DNA of 18,752 nt from an uncultured Clostridium sp. (GTDB taxonomy: Bacteria > Bacillota > Clostridia > Lachnospirales > Lachnospiraceae). The stretch is taken from contig UQTA01000060.1 of assembly GCA_900543885.1 (NCBI GenBank), positions 1-18,752 on the forward strand, given 5' to 3'. The notes beneath the pieces are model-generated. The model saw only the letters and a program-made list of their open reading frames with translations. It did not search any database and had not been told where the DNA came from. Position 1 is the stretch's first letter; each line of letters begins with the position of its first letter. Positions 1 through 5,904 of this stretch are shown here, piece after piece. The translations under genes and the position numbers were made by a program.

Positions 1-914
1 TTGACCCGGTCAAAATGTCCCTTTGCTCTGGGACAGCTTTCCGGATTGCAGTCTGGCTTTTCCCGCACACACAGCTTTTCTTTTGCAGTAATAGTTACCG
101 TACTGAAATACAGGTGTTCTCTTTCTCTGAGAAGAGAAAATGTCTCCTCAGCAACACTTCGGGTAATGGTCTTGGCAGTCAGATAGAATAATTTATCTCC
201 CAGTCCTTCTCCTATAGCTTTTAAACTGGGAAATACGCAGGATAAGGTCTTTCCGATCCCTGTAGGCGCCTGGATATAGAGATTTCTTCCTCTGGCAATA
301 CTTTTGTATACTGAAACAGCCAGTTCTTTCTGCCCTTCCCTGTATTCATAAGGGAATTTTAGCTCCTTTAAACATTCTGTTCTGCGAATACTGTGATGAT
401 AAAGATATCTGGCCCATTTAACATATTCGTGGATCAGTCCCTGAAACCAGATCTCCAGATCTTCAAAGGACTTTGCTTCCTTAAAACGGCGGATCTGCTC
501 TGTTTCTATATTACAATAAGTAAGCTGGATCCCAATACTGTCCAGACCATTATCGCAGGCGTATATATAGGCATAACACAAAGCCTGGGCCATATGGACC
601 GGATCCGGTTCTTCTAAACGTTCCACATCCATATAGATGCATTTAATCTCATCTATGGTGACTCCCGCCGCCTCTGTTATAATGCCGTCTGCCCGGCCTT
701 CCAGCAAAATAGAAAACTCATCTTCTCTTACCAGATGCTTCAGCACCACTTCTGCCCGGTAATCAGCTCCCATACGTTTTTGTATCTTCCTGTGCAGCCT
801 GCTTCCCGCCTGCATCGCCTCTTTCTTCGCCCCCTGGCTCCTGCGGTTGTCCAGATCCCCGGATCTCATAACAAATTCTACCAGATTCCGAACAGAAATA
901 CGGATCGTTTCCAA
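1..914 (-). CDS. Cas4-like nuclease / XPD-DinG family DNA helicase, N-terminal part (gene runs off left edge)
   Basis: Partial protein; the first 304 residues lie in the window. Residues 1-125 look like a PD-(D/E)XK (RecB/Cas4-type) nuclease: His41, Asp76 in EGRADG, Glu89/Lys91 in DEIKC, and a QxxxY motif (Gln110, Tyr114). A superfamily 2 helicase follows, with Walker A APTGIGKT at 216-223. Cys282, Cys289 and Cys294 are spaced as in the Fe-S cluster of XPD/DinG helicases; the fourth cysteine would lie outside the window. Family knowledge: a 5'-3' ATP-dependent DNA helicase for repair or recombination in the cytoplasm, with a nuclease domain that may cut displaced strands. The start is TTG at 914, chosen because a strong AGGAGGAG lies six bases upstream; an in-frame GTG slightly further upstream lacks such a site. 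A long hairpin (938-984) precedes the ribosome binding site. The fusion is known in Clostridia; the cellular role is inferred. Confidence 0.88.
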   Translation of the reverse strand, partial: METIRISVRNLVEFVMRSGDLDNRRSQGAKKEAMQAGSRLHRKIQKRMGADYRAEVVLKHLVREDEFSILLEGRADGIITEAAGVTIDEIKCIYMDVERLEEPDPVHMAQALCYAYIYACDNGLDSIGIQLTYCNIETEQIRRFKEAKSFEDLEIWFQGLIHEYVKWARYLYHHSIRRTECLKELKFPYEYREGQKELAVSVYKSIARGRNLYIQAPTGIGKTLSCVFPSLKAIGEGLGDKLFYLTAKTITRSVAEETFSLLREREHLYFSTVTITAKEKLCVREKPDCNPESCPRAKGHFDRV

Positions 915-920
915 ATGTGT

Positions 921-928
921 CTCCTCCT
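921..928 (-). promoter_or_regulatory. Strong ribosome binding site that fixes a TTG start
   Basis: AGGAGGAG on the minus strand, six bases before TTG at 914. It supports the non-ATG start of the helicase gene, since no ATG is well placed. Confidence 0.75.
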
Positions 929-937
929 GTATCACAG

Positions 938-984
938 ATGTTCTCTCAGAATCTTTCTGTACCTGAAAGACTCCAAGAGAACAT
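938..984 (-). promoter_or_regulatory. Leader hairpin A (shared with clpC leader)
   Basis: On the transcript strand two 20-nt arms (984-965 and 957-938) pair at every position, counting three G-U wobbles, around the 7-nt loop AGGUACA. The hairpin ends 23 nt before the TTG start and 9 nt before the ribosome binding site. No U-tract follows, so it is not a normal terminator. A related hairpin with the same loop sits in the same position upstream of clpC (8411-8459). It could be a cis-regulatory RNA, a processing site, or a dispersed palindromic repeat. Confidence 0.8.
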
Positions 985-998
985 ACACTATTACTCTC

Positions 999-1027
999 AG
1001 AATAACATAACAGAGGCAGAAATGCAA
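999..1027 (-). promoter_or_regulatory. Possible promoter for the helicase gene
   Basis: TTGCAT (-35) and TATTCT (-10) are 17 bases apart, with an extended TG one base before the -10. Both boxes are imperfect, so this is a weak call. If correct, the transcript would start just before hairpin A, and the -35 would overlap the terminator-like hairpin of the upstream gene. Confidence 0.3.
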
Positions 1028-1050
1028 ACTTATGTTCGCATCTCTGCCTC
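1013..1050 (-). terminator. Terminator-like hairpin after the HPr-like gene
   Basis: GAGGCAGA and TCTGCCTC form an 8-bp stem, extended by ATGC/GCAT, around a 12-base loop. Only scattered T's follow, so termination may be partial. Confidence 0.5.
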
Positions 1051-1086
1051 ATTGTCATTTTCACTGTGAAGTTTTACATTTTTCCA

Positions 1087-1335
1087 TTAAGCTGCATTCA
1101 CAGCTTTAGCAGGCGCTAAAGTATCCAGATATTCTTCAAATTCTGCATTATCTCCGTTCATCTGGACTGTCAGAATCCGTGCAAGGTCAAGACTTAAAAC
1201 ACCCAGAATGGATTTTGCATCAATTGTGACGCGATTATAGAATACATCAATGTCAAAGTCACACTTTGATGCCTCTGCTACAAAATGTTTTGCTTCCTCT
1301 ACAGATGGCAGCATGATCTTCTTTTCTTTCATCAT
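1087..1335 (-). CDS. HPr-like (Crh-type) protein lacking the phosphocarrier histidine
   Basis: An 82-residue protein with the HPr fold signature DAKSILGVLSL around residues 39-49. Ser42 matches the regulatory Ser46 that HPr kinase modifies in true HPr. The segment that should carry the catalytic His15 (usually GLHARPA) reads LPSVEEAK, and serine falls at the histidine position. It should therefore not pass phosphate in the PTS. By analogy with Bacillus Crh it may act as a signalling partner, for example of a CcpA-like repressor in carbon regulation; that is inference. The start at 1335 (an ATG pair) has AGGAG six bases upstream. It is a single gene with its own strong promoter (1411-1439), a structured leader and a terminator-like hairpin downstream. 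Similar His-less HPr relatives are common in Clostridia and are often annotated simply as HPr. Confidence 0.82.
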   Translation of the reverse strand: MMKEKKIMLPSVEEAKHFVAEASKCDFDIDVFYNRVTIDAKSILGVLSLDLARILTVQMNGDNAEFEEYLDTLAPAKAVNAA

Positions 1336-1382
1336 TTAAGACTCCTTTTTTTGCCTGGAAATTTCCCGGTTAAAGTGCTTAT

Positions 1383-1402
1383 CGTTCAGGTCTTTCTGAA
1401 CG
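1383..1402 (-). promoter_or_regulatory. 5' leader hairpin of HPr-like gene
   Basis: CGTTCAG and CTGAACG form a 7-bp stem with a 6-base loop. It begins at or within a few bases of the predicted transcript start, where such hairpins commonly protect mRNA. A regulatory role is also possible. Confidence 0.5.
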
Positions 1403-1410
1403 TTGGAATA

Positions 1411-1439
1411 TATATATCACGATTATTTTTCAATGTCAA
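1411..1439 (-). promoter_or_regulatory. Sigma-A promoter of the HPr-like gene
   Basis: TTGACA (1439-1434), a 17-base spacer and TATATA (1416-1411) on the minus strand. Perfect -35 and ideal spacing. The predicted start near 1404 gives a leader of about 70 bases. Confidence 0.8.
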
Positions 1440-1529
1440 ATTTTATTCCTTATGCTCAATTATGCCTGTTTTTCTTAAAATTTATGTAAACTGCTGTAGT
1501 TTATTTCTTCATTGTATCTGTTTTTGTGC

Positions 1530-1569
1530 ACAAAAGAAAGGTGGCTTCCAGTTTTTATGGAAACCACCT
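1530..1569 (-). terminator. Rho-independent terminator of the NUMOD1 gene
   Basis: AGGTGGTTTCCA and TGGAAGCCACCT form a 12-bp stem (one G-U pair in RNA) with a 7-base loop, followed on the minus strand by TTCTTTTGTG. It lies about 85 bases after the NUMOD1 stop codon. Confidence 0.85.
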
Positions 1570-1652
1570 GAATTGTTCTTGCTGCAGACAAGTATATTTT
1601 TATTTAATTTTGCACGATTTTATCGTATTTCTTATCTTTTTATTTCAGGATT

Positions 1653-2087
1653 TCAGGCTTTTTCTTCCTGCTTTTCCTTTGTTTCCTTTTCCACCCATTT
1701 ATATCCGCCAGCAGTCTTCTGTGCTCCTGTGATAGCACAAGAAATGCTTCTGCGGCTGATATTCAATGCGCGGCTGGCATGAGCAATAGACAAATATTCT
1801 GCCACTACCTGACCATCTAATGTCAGCTGGATCAGCGGTCTCTTATCATGATATCCGATCTTGCTGCTTAAATCTACCTGGATCGGTTCCCATGGAAGAT
1901 CTTCAGGAACCACTCTCCAAAGATATCCGCCTCCTGTTTTCCGTTCGCCATGGGCTGCTCTGGCAATAGAACCTAAAGAAACCCCTGTAGCTTCATGGGC
2001 CAATCTTGAACTTTTATAATCTGCGATCGGCATTCCATCCTTGGAATACTGACGATATACACATCCTGCTTTAATTGTCCGACTCAT
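1653..2087 (-). CDS. Stand-alone protein of two NUMOD1-type DNA-binding repeats
   Basis: A 144-residue protein made of two similar units, about residues 11-60 and 84-133. Each has a short strand (YSKDGMPIADY; LTLDGQVVAEY), a helix-turn-helix-like stretch (SRLAHEATGVSLGSIARAAHG; similar ASRALNISRRSISCAITG) and a closing GGY(L/K)W motif. This matches the NUMOD1 module, normally the DNA-contacting tail of GIY-YIG or HNH homing endonucleases. No nuclease motif is present and the gene stands alone. It probably binds DNA in a sequence-specific way, but as regulator or as relic of a homing endonuclease cannot be told. A Lys/Glu-rich tail ends the protein. ATG 2087 is preceded by a GGAAGGAAG purine stretch. 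It has its own promoter (2185-2213) and terminator (1530-1569), so it is transcribed independently. Confidence 0.8.
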   Translation of the reverse strand: MSRTIKAGCVYRQYSKDGMPIADYKSSRLAHEATGVSLGSIARAAHGERKTGGGYLWRVVPEDLPWEPIQVDLSSKIGYHDKRPLIQLTLDGQVVAEYLSIAHASRALNISRRSISCAITGAQKTAGGYKWVEKETKEKQEEKA

Positions 2088-2184
2088 TTGTACTCTCTTC
2101 CTTCCGCTCGTATGTTTTTTTTTCTAGTCAATGAAGTAGTAGCCATTATATGTCCTGTTTTATTTTTCACAGAACAACATAGTC

Positions 2185-2213
2185 ATTATAACAACTATTG
2201 GTAATTTTGTCCA
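2185..2213 (-). promoter_or_regulatory. Promoter of the NUMOD1 gene
   Basis: TGGACA (2213-2208), a 17-base spacer and TATAAT (2190-2185) with an extended TGT before the -10. It leaves a leader of roughly 90 bases. Other TATAAT strings lie nearby, but this one has the best -35 partner. Confidence 0.75.
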
Positions 2214-2294
2214 GATTATATCAAAAACTTATAGAAGGAAATAGTCCAAACCAACAAAGGCACCTCTGCTTCCCGGCAGCCCCTGCAAACATGA

Positions 2295-3578
2295 TCAGAT
2301 ATCTTCCACAGAACGGATGCCTGTAGCTACAGGCCGTACTTCATCTGTATCATCTGCAGAAATATTTACAGGTTTTGTCTCTTCACCCCAGGGTGCACTT
2401 TCTTCCTGGGCATCCAGGCCGGCTTCTGCTGCCCCTTTTCGATCCTTTAACGGCACTGGAAGCACAGAAATCCCATTGATCTCCACATGTTCATTAATGG
2501 CAATCACAAGACAGGGCCTGCCATCGATCATACGGTTCTCTACCAGATATGTTTTATCTGGTGCCACCTTAATGGTCACATCCGGGGTCTTGATCTCAAA
2601 GCTTTTTGTATTTACTACATTAGAAACTGCAAAACTGGTCTCCGGAGCGTCCTCTACATCTACATAACGGCTGTCAAATTCCTGGAGTTTTTCCGGATCA
2701 GCTCCATTATTTTCCAGAAGCTGCTTTAACTGGGTCTTATTTAATACAGGCTGTACCGGCTCATCCTTTGTCTCCTCTGCCAGTTCACTTAAATTTTCAT
2801 GGATGCTCTTTACTGTCTCAAAATCACAGTTATCGCCCAAAGTTTCTTCTACGATCGCCTGGAATGTTTCCTTCTGGCTTTTGGCAGACATAGGAGTATG
2901 ACAGCCTAACACTTCATCGATCAGCGTATCTGGCAGCTGTTCTCCGTTCTTTGCATAAAGAAGAAGGCTGTGAAGATCTGTATTGCGATCGTTAAAAGCC
3001 GGGAATAAGAAACTGGTCACAGGTGCCTCTACCAGCCAGTCACGGATCCTATTTTCAATGGCATTGGTCATGGAATTATAACACAGGCCTGCTTTTGAAA
3101 GCTTTACAGGGCAGATCGTACACTGGATAAATTCATAAACATAATCCGATGCGTCAAACATTTCAGAACCATCTGTAGCCTTTGCAGGGATATCATAGGC
3201 ACAGTGGATCAGGATAATATAGTAATTTTCTGCATAATCAAAGTTGGCAATAATGCGGTCATAAAATTCTTCGATCAGGCCGTCATCTTTTAACTCGCTG
3301 TCACGCAGCTTCAAAAGAAAGTTCTGTGTACCCCCCTCTTCTTCGGCATGAAGCGGAAATTCCATATTTAACAGGTTCTTTCCAATGGTACCGGAAAGGC
3401 CATTTCTGAAAATGGTAAAATACTTAAAGGCTTCTTCCTCCGGAAGAGACAGAAAAGCCTCTTTTAATTCCGTTTTTTTGTTTTTTTCTGAGTCTACATA
3501 GCAGCCGCAGATCCGGCTGATCGCACAATTTGCCGGGGTAAAAAGTTTTTTTATCTCATTGCATTCTTTCTTATTCAT
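2295..3578 (-). CDS. DUF4317 family protein
   Basis: A 427-residue protein that I recognise as the DUF4317 family, common in Lachnospiraceae and relatives and without an assigned function. The N-terminus (MNKKECNEIKKLF, then a conserved RICGCYVD segment) is typical. There is no signal peptide and no membrane segment, so it is probably cytosolic. Charged linker-like stretches lie near residues 270-320, and the last 50 residues are acidic and rich in Ala, Glu and Asp. The start is ATG 3578, with GGGAG six bases upstream; the frame stays open 17 codons further but that part overlaps the tRNA terminator region and has no ribosome binding site. It sits directly after the terminator of tRNA-Trp and is followed by about 200 bases of non-coding DNA, so it appears monocistronic. 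No promoter is obvious between it and that terminator. Confidence 0.82.
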   Translation of the reverse strand: MNKKECNEIKKLFTPANCAISRICGCYVDSEKNKKTELKEAFLSLPEEEAFKYFTIFRNGLSGTIGKNLLNMEFPLHAEEEGGTQNFLLKLRDSELKDDGLIEEFYDRIIANFDYAENYYIILIHCAYDIPAKATDGSEMFDASDYVYEFIQCTICPVKLSKAGLCYNSMTNAIENRIRDWLVEAPVTSFLFPAFNDRNTDLHSLLLYAKNGEQLPDTLIDEVLGCHTPMSAKSQKETFQAIVEETLGDNCDFETVKSIHENLSELAEETKDEPVQPVLNKTQLKQLLENNGADPEKLQEFDSRYVDVEDAPETSFAVSNVVNTKSFEIKTPDVTIKVAPDKTYLVENRMIDGRPCLVIAINEHVEINGISVLPVPLKDRKGAAEAGLDAQEESAPWGEETKPVNISADDTDEVRPVATGIRSVEDI

Positions 3579-3611
3579 AGGTATCTCCCTGTTCTTATGG
3601 ATTTCACAACA

Positions 3612-3666
3612 TAAAAAGAAAAAGCCCAAAAGCCATACGACTTCTGAACTTCCTTCGGGTTGGGCT
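3612..3666 (-). terminator. Terminator of tRNA-Trp
   Basis: AGCCCAA (3666-3660) pairs with TTGGGCT (3629-3623) across a loop of about 30 bases, followed on the minus strand by TTTTCTTTTT. It lies just beyond the tRNA and before the DUF4317 start. Confidence 0.75.
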
Positions 3667-3684
3667 ATTCTCTCAAATAGTCAG

Positions 3685-3755
3685 CAGGGGAAGAGGGGCT
3701 CGAACCCCCATCTACGGTTTTGGAGACCGCTGCTCTACCATTGAACTATTCCCCT
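3685..3755 (-). tRNA. tRNA-Trp (anticodon CCA)
   Basis: A 71-base cloverleaf on the minus strand: acceptor AGGGGAA/TTCCCCT plus discriminator G, D stem GTTC/GAGC, anticodon stem GCGGT/ACCGT around loop CTCCAAA (anticodon CCA), and T arm GGGGG-TTCGAGC-CCCTC. The 3' CCA is not encoded (CTG follows the discriminator), so it must be added after transcription. It is flanked by its own promoter and terminator. Confidence 0.97.
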
Positions 3756-3795
3756 ATGTTTTTGTTTTTCTTTTGTGTTCCCTCGAACAGGTATT

Positions 3796-3824
3796 ATAAT
3801 ATCACACCCTGCCTTAACTGTCAA
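3796..3824 (-). promoter_or_regulatory. tRNA-Trp promoter with UP element
   Basis: TTGACA (3824-3819), a 17-base spacer and TATTAT (3801-3796) on the minus strand; a TATAAT overlaps three bases downstream. Immediately upstream of the -35 is a dense A/T stretch with A-tracts (about 3825-3870), as in UP elements of stable RNA genes. Confidence 0.8.
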
Positions 3825-3833
3825 CAACTATTT

Positions 3834-3867
3834 TTAATTTTTTTCAAAGTTTTTTCAAAAAAATTAA
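3834..3867. repeat. AT-only inverted repeat upstream of tRNA-Trp
   Basis: TTAATTTTTTT (3834-3844) and AAAAAAATTAA (3857-3867) are perfect 11-base inverted repeats with a 12-base spacer. It coincides with the UP-element region and may also act as a weak terminator for radA. Confidence 0.6.
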
Positions 3868-3904
3868 TTGTATGTTTTTTCCTGTTTTTTTGTACAGTAA
3901 TGGT

Positions 3905-3944
3905 CAGAGAAAAACAACTATCTGGTTGCAATTGTTTTTCTCTG
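3905..3944. terminator. Hairpin after radA
   Basis: A perfect 13-bp stem, CAGAGAAAAACAA with TTGTTTTTCTCTG, around a 14-base loop, 16 bases after the radA stop. The T-run is part of the stem and no T-tract follows on either strand, so termination is plausible but not certain. Confidence 0.5.
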
Positions 3945-3960
3945 CTTACAGATCCCAGAA

Positions 3961-5343
3961 CTACAAAAGCCCAATGGCTTCCCGCACATTGGACACGCCG
4001 ATCATGCGTATTCCTTCTACAGGCTTTATCTTTTCCATATTTACTTTCGGCAGCACGCAGGATGTAAATCCCAGCTTGGCCGCTTCTGCTACTCTCTGGG
4101 CCGCCTGAGAGATTCCCCGCACTTCCCCGGAAAGTCCTACTTCCCCAAAGATAAGCATCCCCGGATCTACCGGTCTGTCCTTATAACTGGACATCAACGC
4201 CATAACAATGGCCAGATCCAGTGCCGGTTCGCTCATACGCATACCACCGGTAATATTTACATAAGCATCCAGACGGGAAAGTTCATAGCGGCACCTTTTT
4301 TCCAGCACTGCCATTAAAAGATTCACACGGTTATAATCCGTACCAGCAGCGGTTCTTCTGGGCATACCAAAATTAGTTTCTGCCACCAAAGCCTGTACTT
4401 CCAGTAAAATAGGCCGGGTCCCTTCAAAGGAACAGGAAACAACTGCACCGGAAGCTTCTTTTGGCCGTCCTTCTAACATATATTCAGAAGGATTTTCCAC
4501 TTCTGCCAGTCCCTCTTCTCCCATTTCAAACACACCGATCTCATTGGTAGATCCGAACCGGTTTTTTACACTGCGAAGAATACGGTAAACTGCATTTCTG
4601 TCTACTTCGAAATAAAGAACCGTATCTACCATATGCTCTAATACCCTTGGGCCTGCCACAACACCCTCTTTTGTTACATGGCCTACTACGAAAACAGCAA
4701 TTCCACGGCTTTTGGCGATCTGCATAAGAATACCCGTAGATTCTCTCACCTGACTGACACTTCCCGGAGCAGATGTGATCTCTTCCCGGTACATGGTCTG
4801 AATGGAGTCTATCACTACGATCTGGGGATTTTCCTGATCGATCACTGCCTCAATGCGCTCCAGGTTTGTTTCACTTAAAAAACGCAGCTCTCCTGTTACT
4901 GTTCCAATACGGTTTGCACGCATTTTGATCTGCTTTAAAGACTCTTCTCCTGAGATGTAAAGAACCTTCTGGCCTGCAGCAGCCAGATGGCGGCACACCT
5001 GCAGAAGCAGTGTGGATTTTCCAATGCCCGGATCGCCGCCTACCAGTACCAGAGAACCTGCTACAATGCCATCTCCCAATACCCGGTCCAGTTCCTTAAA
5101 ACCTGTGCTGATCCTGTCTTCCTTTTCCAGATGTATCTCTGAAAGAAGAGCGGGTTTAGCCGCAGCCATACCCGCTCCTCTCTCAGCAGACATCCGTCCT
5201 TTTCCTGCAGCCGGTGTGGCTTTTGCTACCGGTTCTTCTACCAGTGTGTTCCACGCCCGGCAGGCTGGACACTGTCCCAGCCATTTGGATGATTCATATC
5301 CGCATTCTTTACAGAAAAATGCAGTTGTCTTTGCTTTTGCCAT
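3961..5343 (-). CDS. radA: DNA repair protein RadA (Sms), branch-migration ATPase
   Basis: A full-length 460-residue RadA. Residues 11-28 form the N-terminal zinc finger (Cys11, Cys14, Cys25, Cys28). A RecA-like ATPase follows, with Walker A GGDPGIGKST near 102-111 and the family-specific KNRFG motif at 260-264. The last 170 residues or so are the Lon-protease-like domain that forms the hexamer. Family knowledge: RadA drives branch migration of recombination intermediates and helps RecA in repair and transformation. ATG 5343 starts two bases after the stop of the preceding small gene, with only a weak purine-rich site inside that gene's end, which suggests translational coupling. No canonical oddities were seen. 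Confidence 0.97.
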   Translation of the reverse strand: MAKAKTTAFFCKECGYESSKWLGQCPACRAWNTLVEEPVAKATPAAGKGRMSAERGAGMAAAKPALLSEIHLEKEDRISTGFKELDRVLGDGIVAGSLVLVGGDPGIGKSTLLLQVCRHLAAAGQKVLYISGEESLKQIKMRANRIGTVTGELRFLSETNLERIEAVIDQENPQIVVIDSIQTMYREEITSAPGSVSQVRESTGILMQIAKSRGIAVFVVGHVTKEGVVAGPRVLEHMVDTVLYFEVDRNAVYRILRSVKNRFGSTNEIGVFEMGEEGLAEVENPSEYMLEGRPKEASGAVVSCSFEGTRPILLEVQALVAETNFGMPRRTAAGTDYNRVNLLMAVLEKRCRYELSRLDAYVNITGGMRMSEPALDLAIVMALMSSYKDRPVDPGMLIFGEVGLSGEVRGISQAAQRVAEAAKLGFTSCVLPKVNMEKIKPVEGIRMIGVSNVREAIGLL

Positions 5344-5345
5344 AT

Positions 5346-5762
5346 TTATGCTCTCTTTACTGCCTTTACTTTAACAGAAGTTCCTTCTTCCAGCTCAACG
5401 CTGACGCTTAATTTACCGCTCATGTTGGTCTTCATGCTTCCAACAGCAACTCCGTCTACATATACCTCATAATCGGTATCATTTTCCAGCTGTACGGTAA
5501 TCTGGGCATCCTTATCGCCCTCTACCTCAAATTCTACGGTGTCATCCGTTACTCTAAAATGTTCAGCCACTGTACCTGGAACAGATTCATAAACAAACAT
5601 TTCGTTGCGCTCCAGCTTTGTGATCTCATTGTAAGTTTTTACTTTATAAATATCACCCTGATATTCAAAATCAGACTTCTTTGACTTCTGTCCTAACTTA
5701 TAATTTCCAAAACTGATGGTGCCATCCTGCTCTGCGCGGATCAATTCTTCAACGACTGGCAT
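5346..5762 (-). CDS. Small conserved protein upstream of radA (family often mislabelled 'endosialidase')
   Basis: A 138-residue acidic protein with no signal peptide or membrane segment. It resembles a Lachnospiraceae family that databases often name endosialidase; nothing in the sequence suggests a glycosidase and it is far too short for one, so I do not accept that name. The N-terminal half (VVEELIRAEQDGTISFGNY, then IYKVKTYNEITKLERN) is the most characteristic part, as I remember the family. The C-terminal half alternates hydrophobic and charged residues in a beta-rich pattern ending in a VELEEGTSVKVKAV strand. ATG 5762 has AGGAGG eight bases upstream. It is separated from radA by two bases and is likely in the same operon. 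A possible -10 (TATAAT, 5874-5869) lies upstream, but without a clear -35. Function unknown. Confidence 0.78.
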   Translation of the reverse strand: MPVVEELIRAEQDGTISFGNYKLGQKSKKSDFEYQGDIYKVKTYNEITKLERNEMFVYESVPGTVAEHFRVTDDTVEFEVEGDKDAQITVQLENDTDYEVYVDGVAVGSMKTNMSGKLSVSVELEEGTSVKVKAVKRA

Positions 5763-5904
5763 CTTCTTATCCTCCTGTTTCTTAATTATATACTCTCTTG
5801 TACAGCATTCTGCTAAAACTTTACGGTTCTCACCGTTTCCCCGGGAACTTTCATAAGGGGTATTTTCGATTATACAACAGTTTCTTTAAAATAACCAGTA
5901 TATT

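Larger units (their letters stand above)
1336..1652. other. Intergenic region of 317 bases: leader and promoter of HPr-like gene, terminator of NUMOD1 gene
   Basis: No gene seen. From low to high coordinates it holds the ribosome binding site of the HPr-like gene, a 16-bp near-palindrome centred on GGAAATTTCC (1354-1369), a 7-bp hairpin (1383-1402), a consensus promoter (1411-1439), an AT-rich stretch, and a terminator hairpin (1539-1569). Plus-strand open frames here have no ribosome binding site or protein family resemblance. Confidence 0.7.

Noticed and set aside
1285..1782. Plus-strand open frame of 165 codons
   Set aside because: It crosses the HPr-like promoter, a terminator and the NUMOD1 gene; Phe/Leu-rich and without family resemblance.
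2241..2294. Terminator after the DUF4317 gene
   Set aside because: Only a 4-bp CTGC/GCAG stem with an internal loop, followed by a weak T-rich stretch; not convincing.
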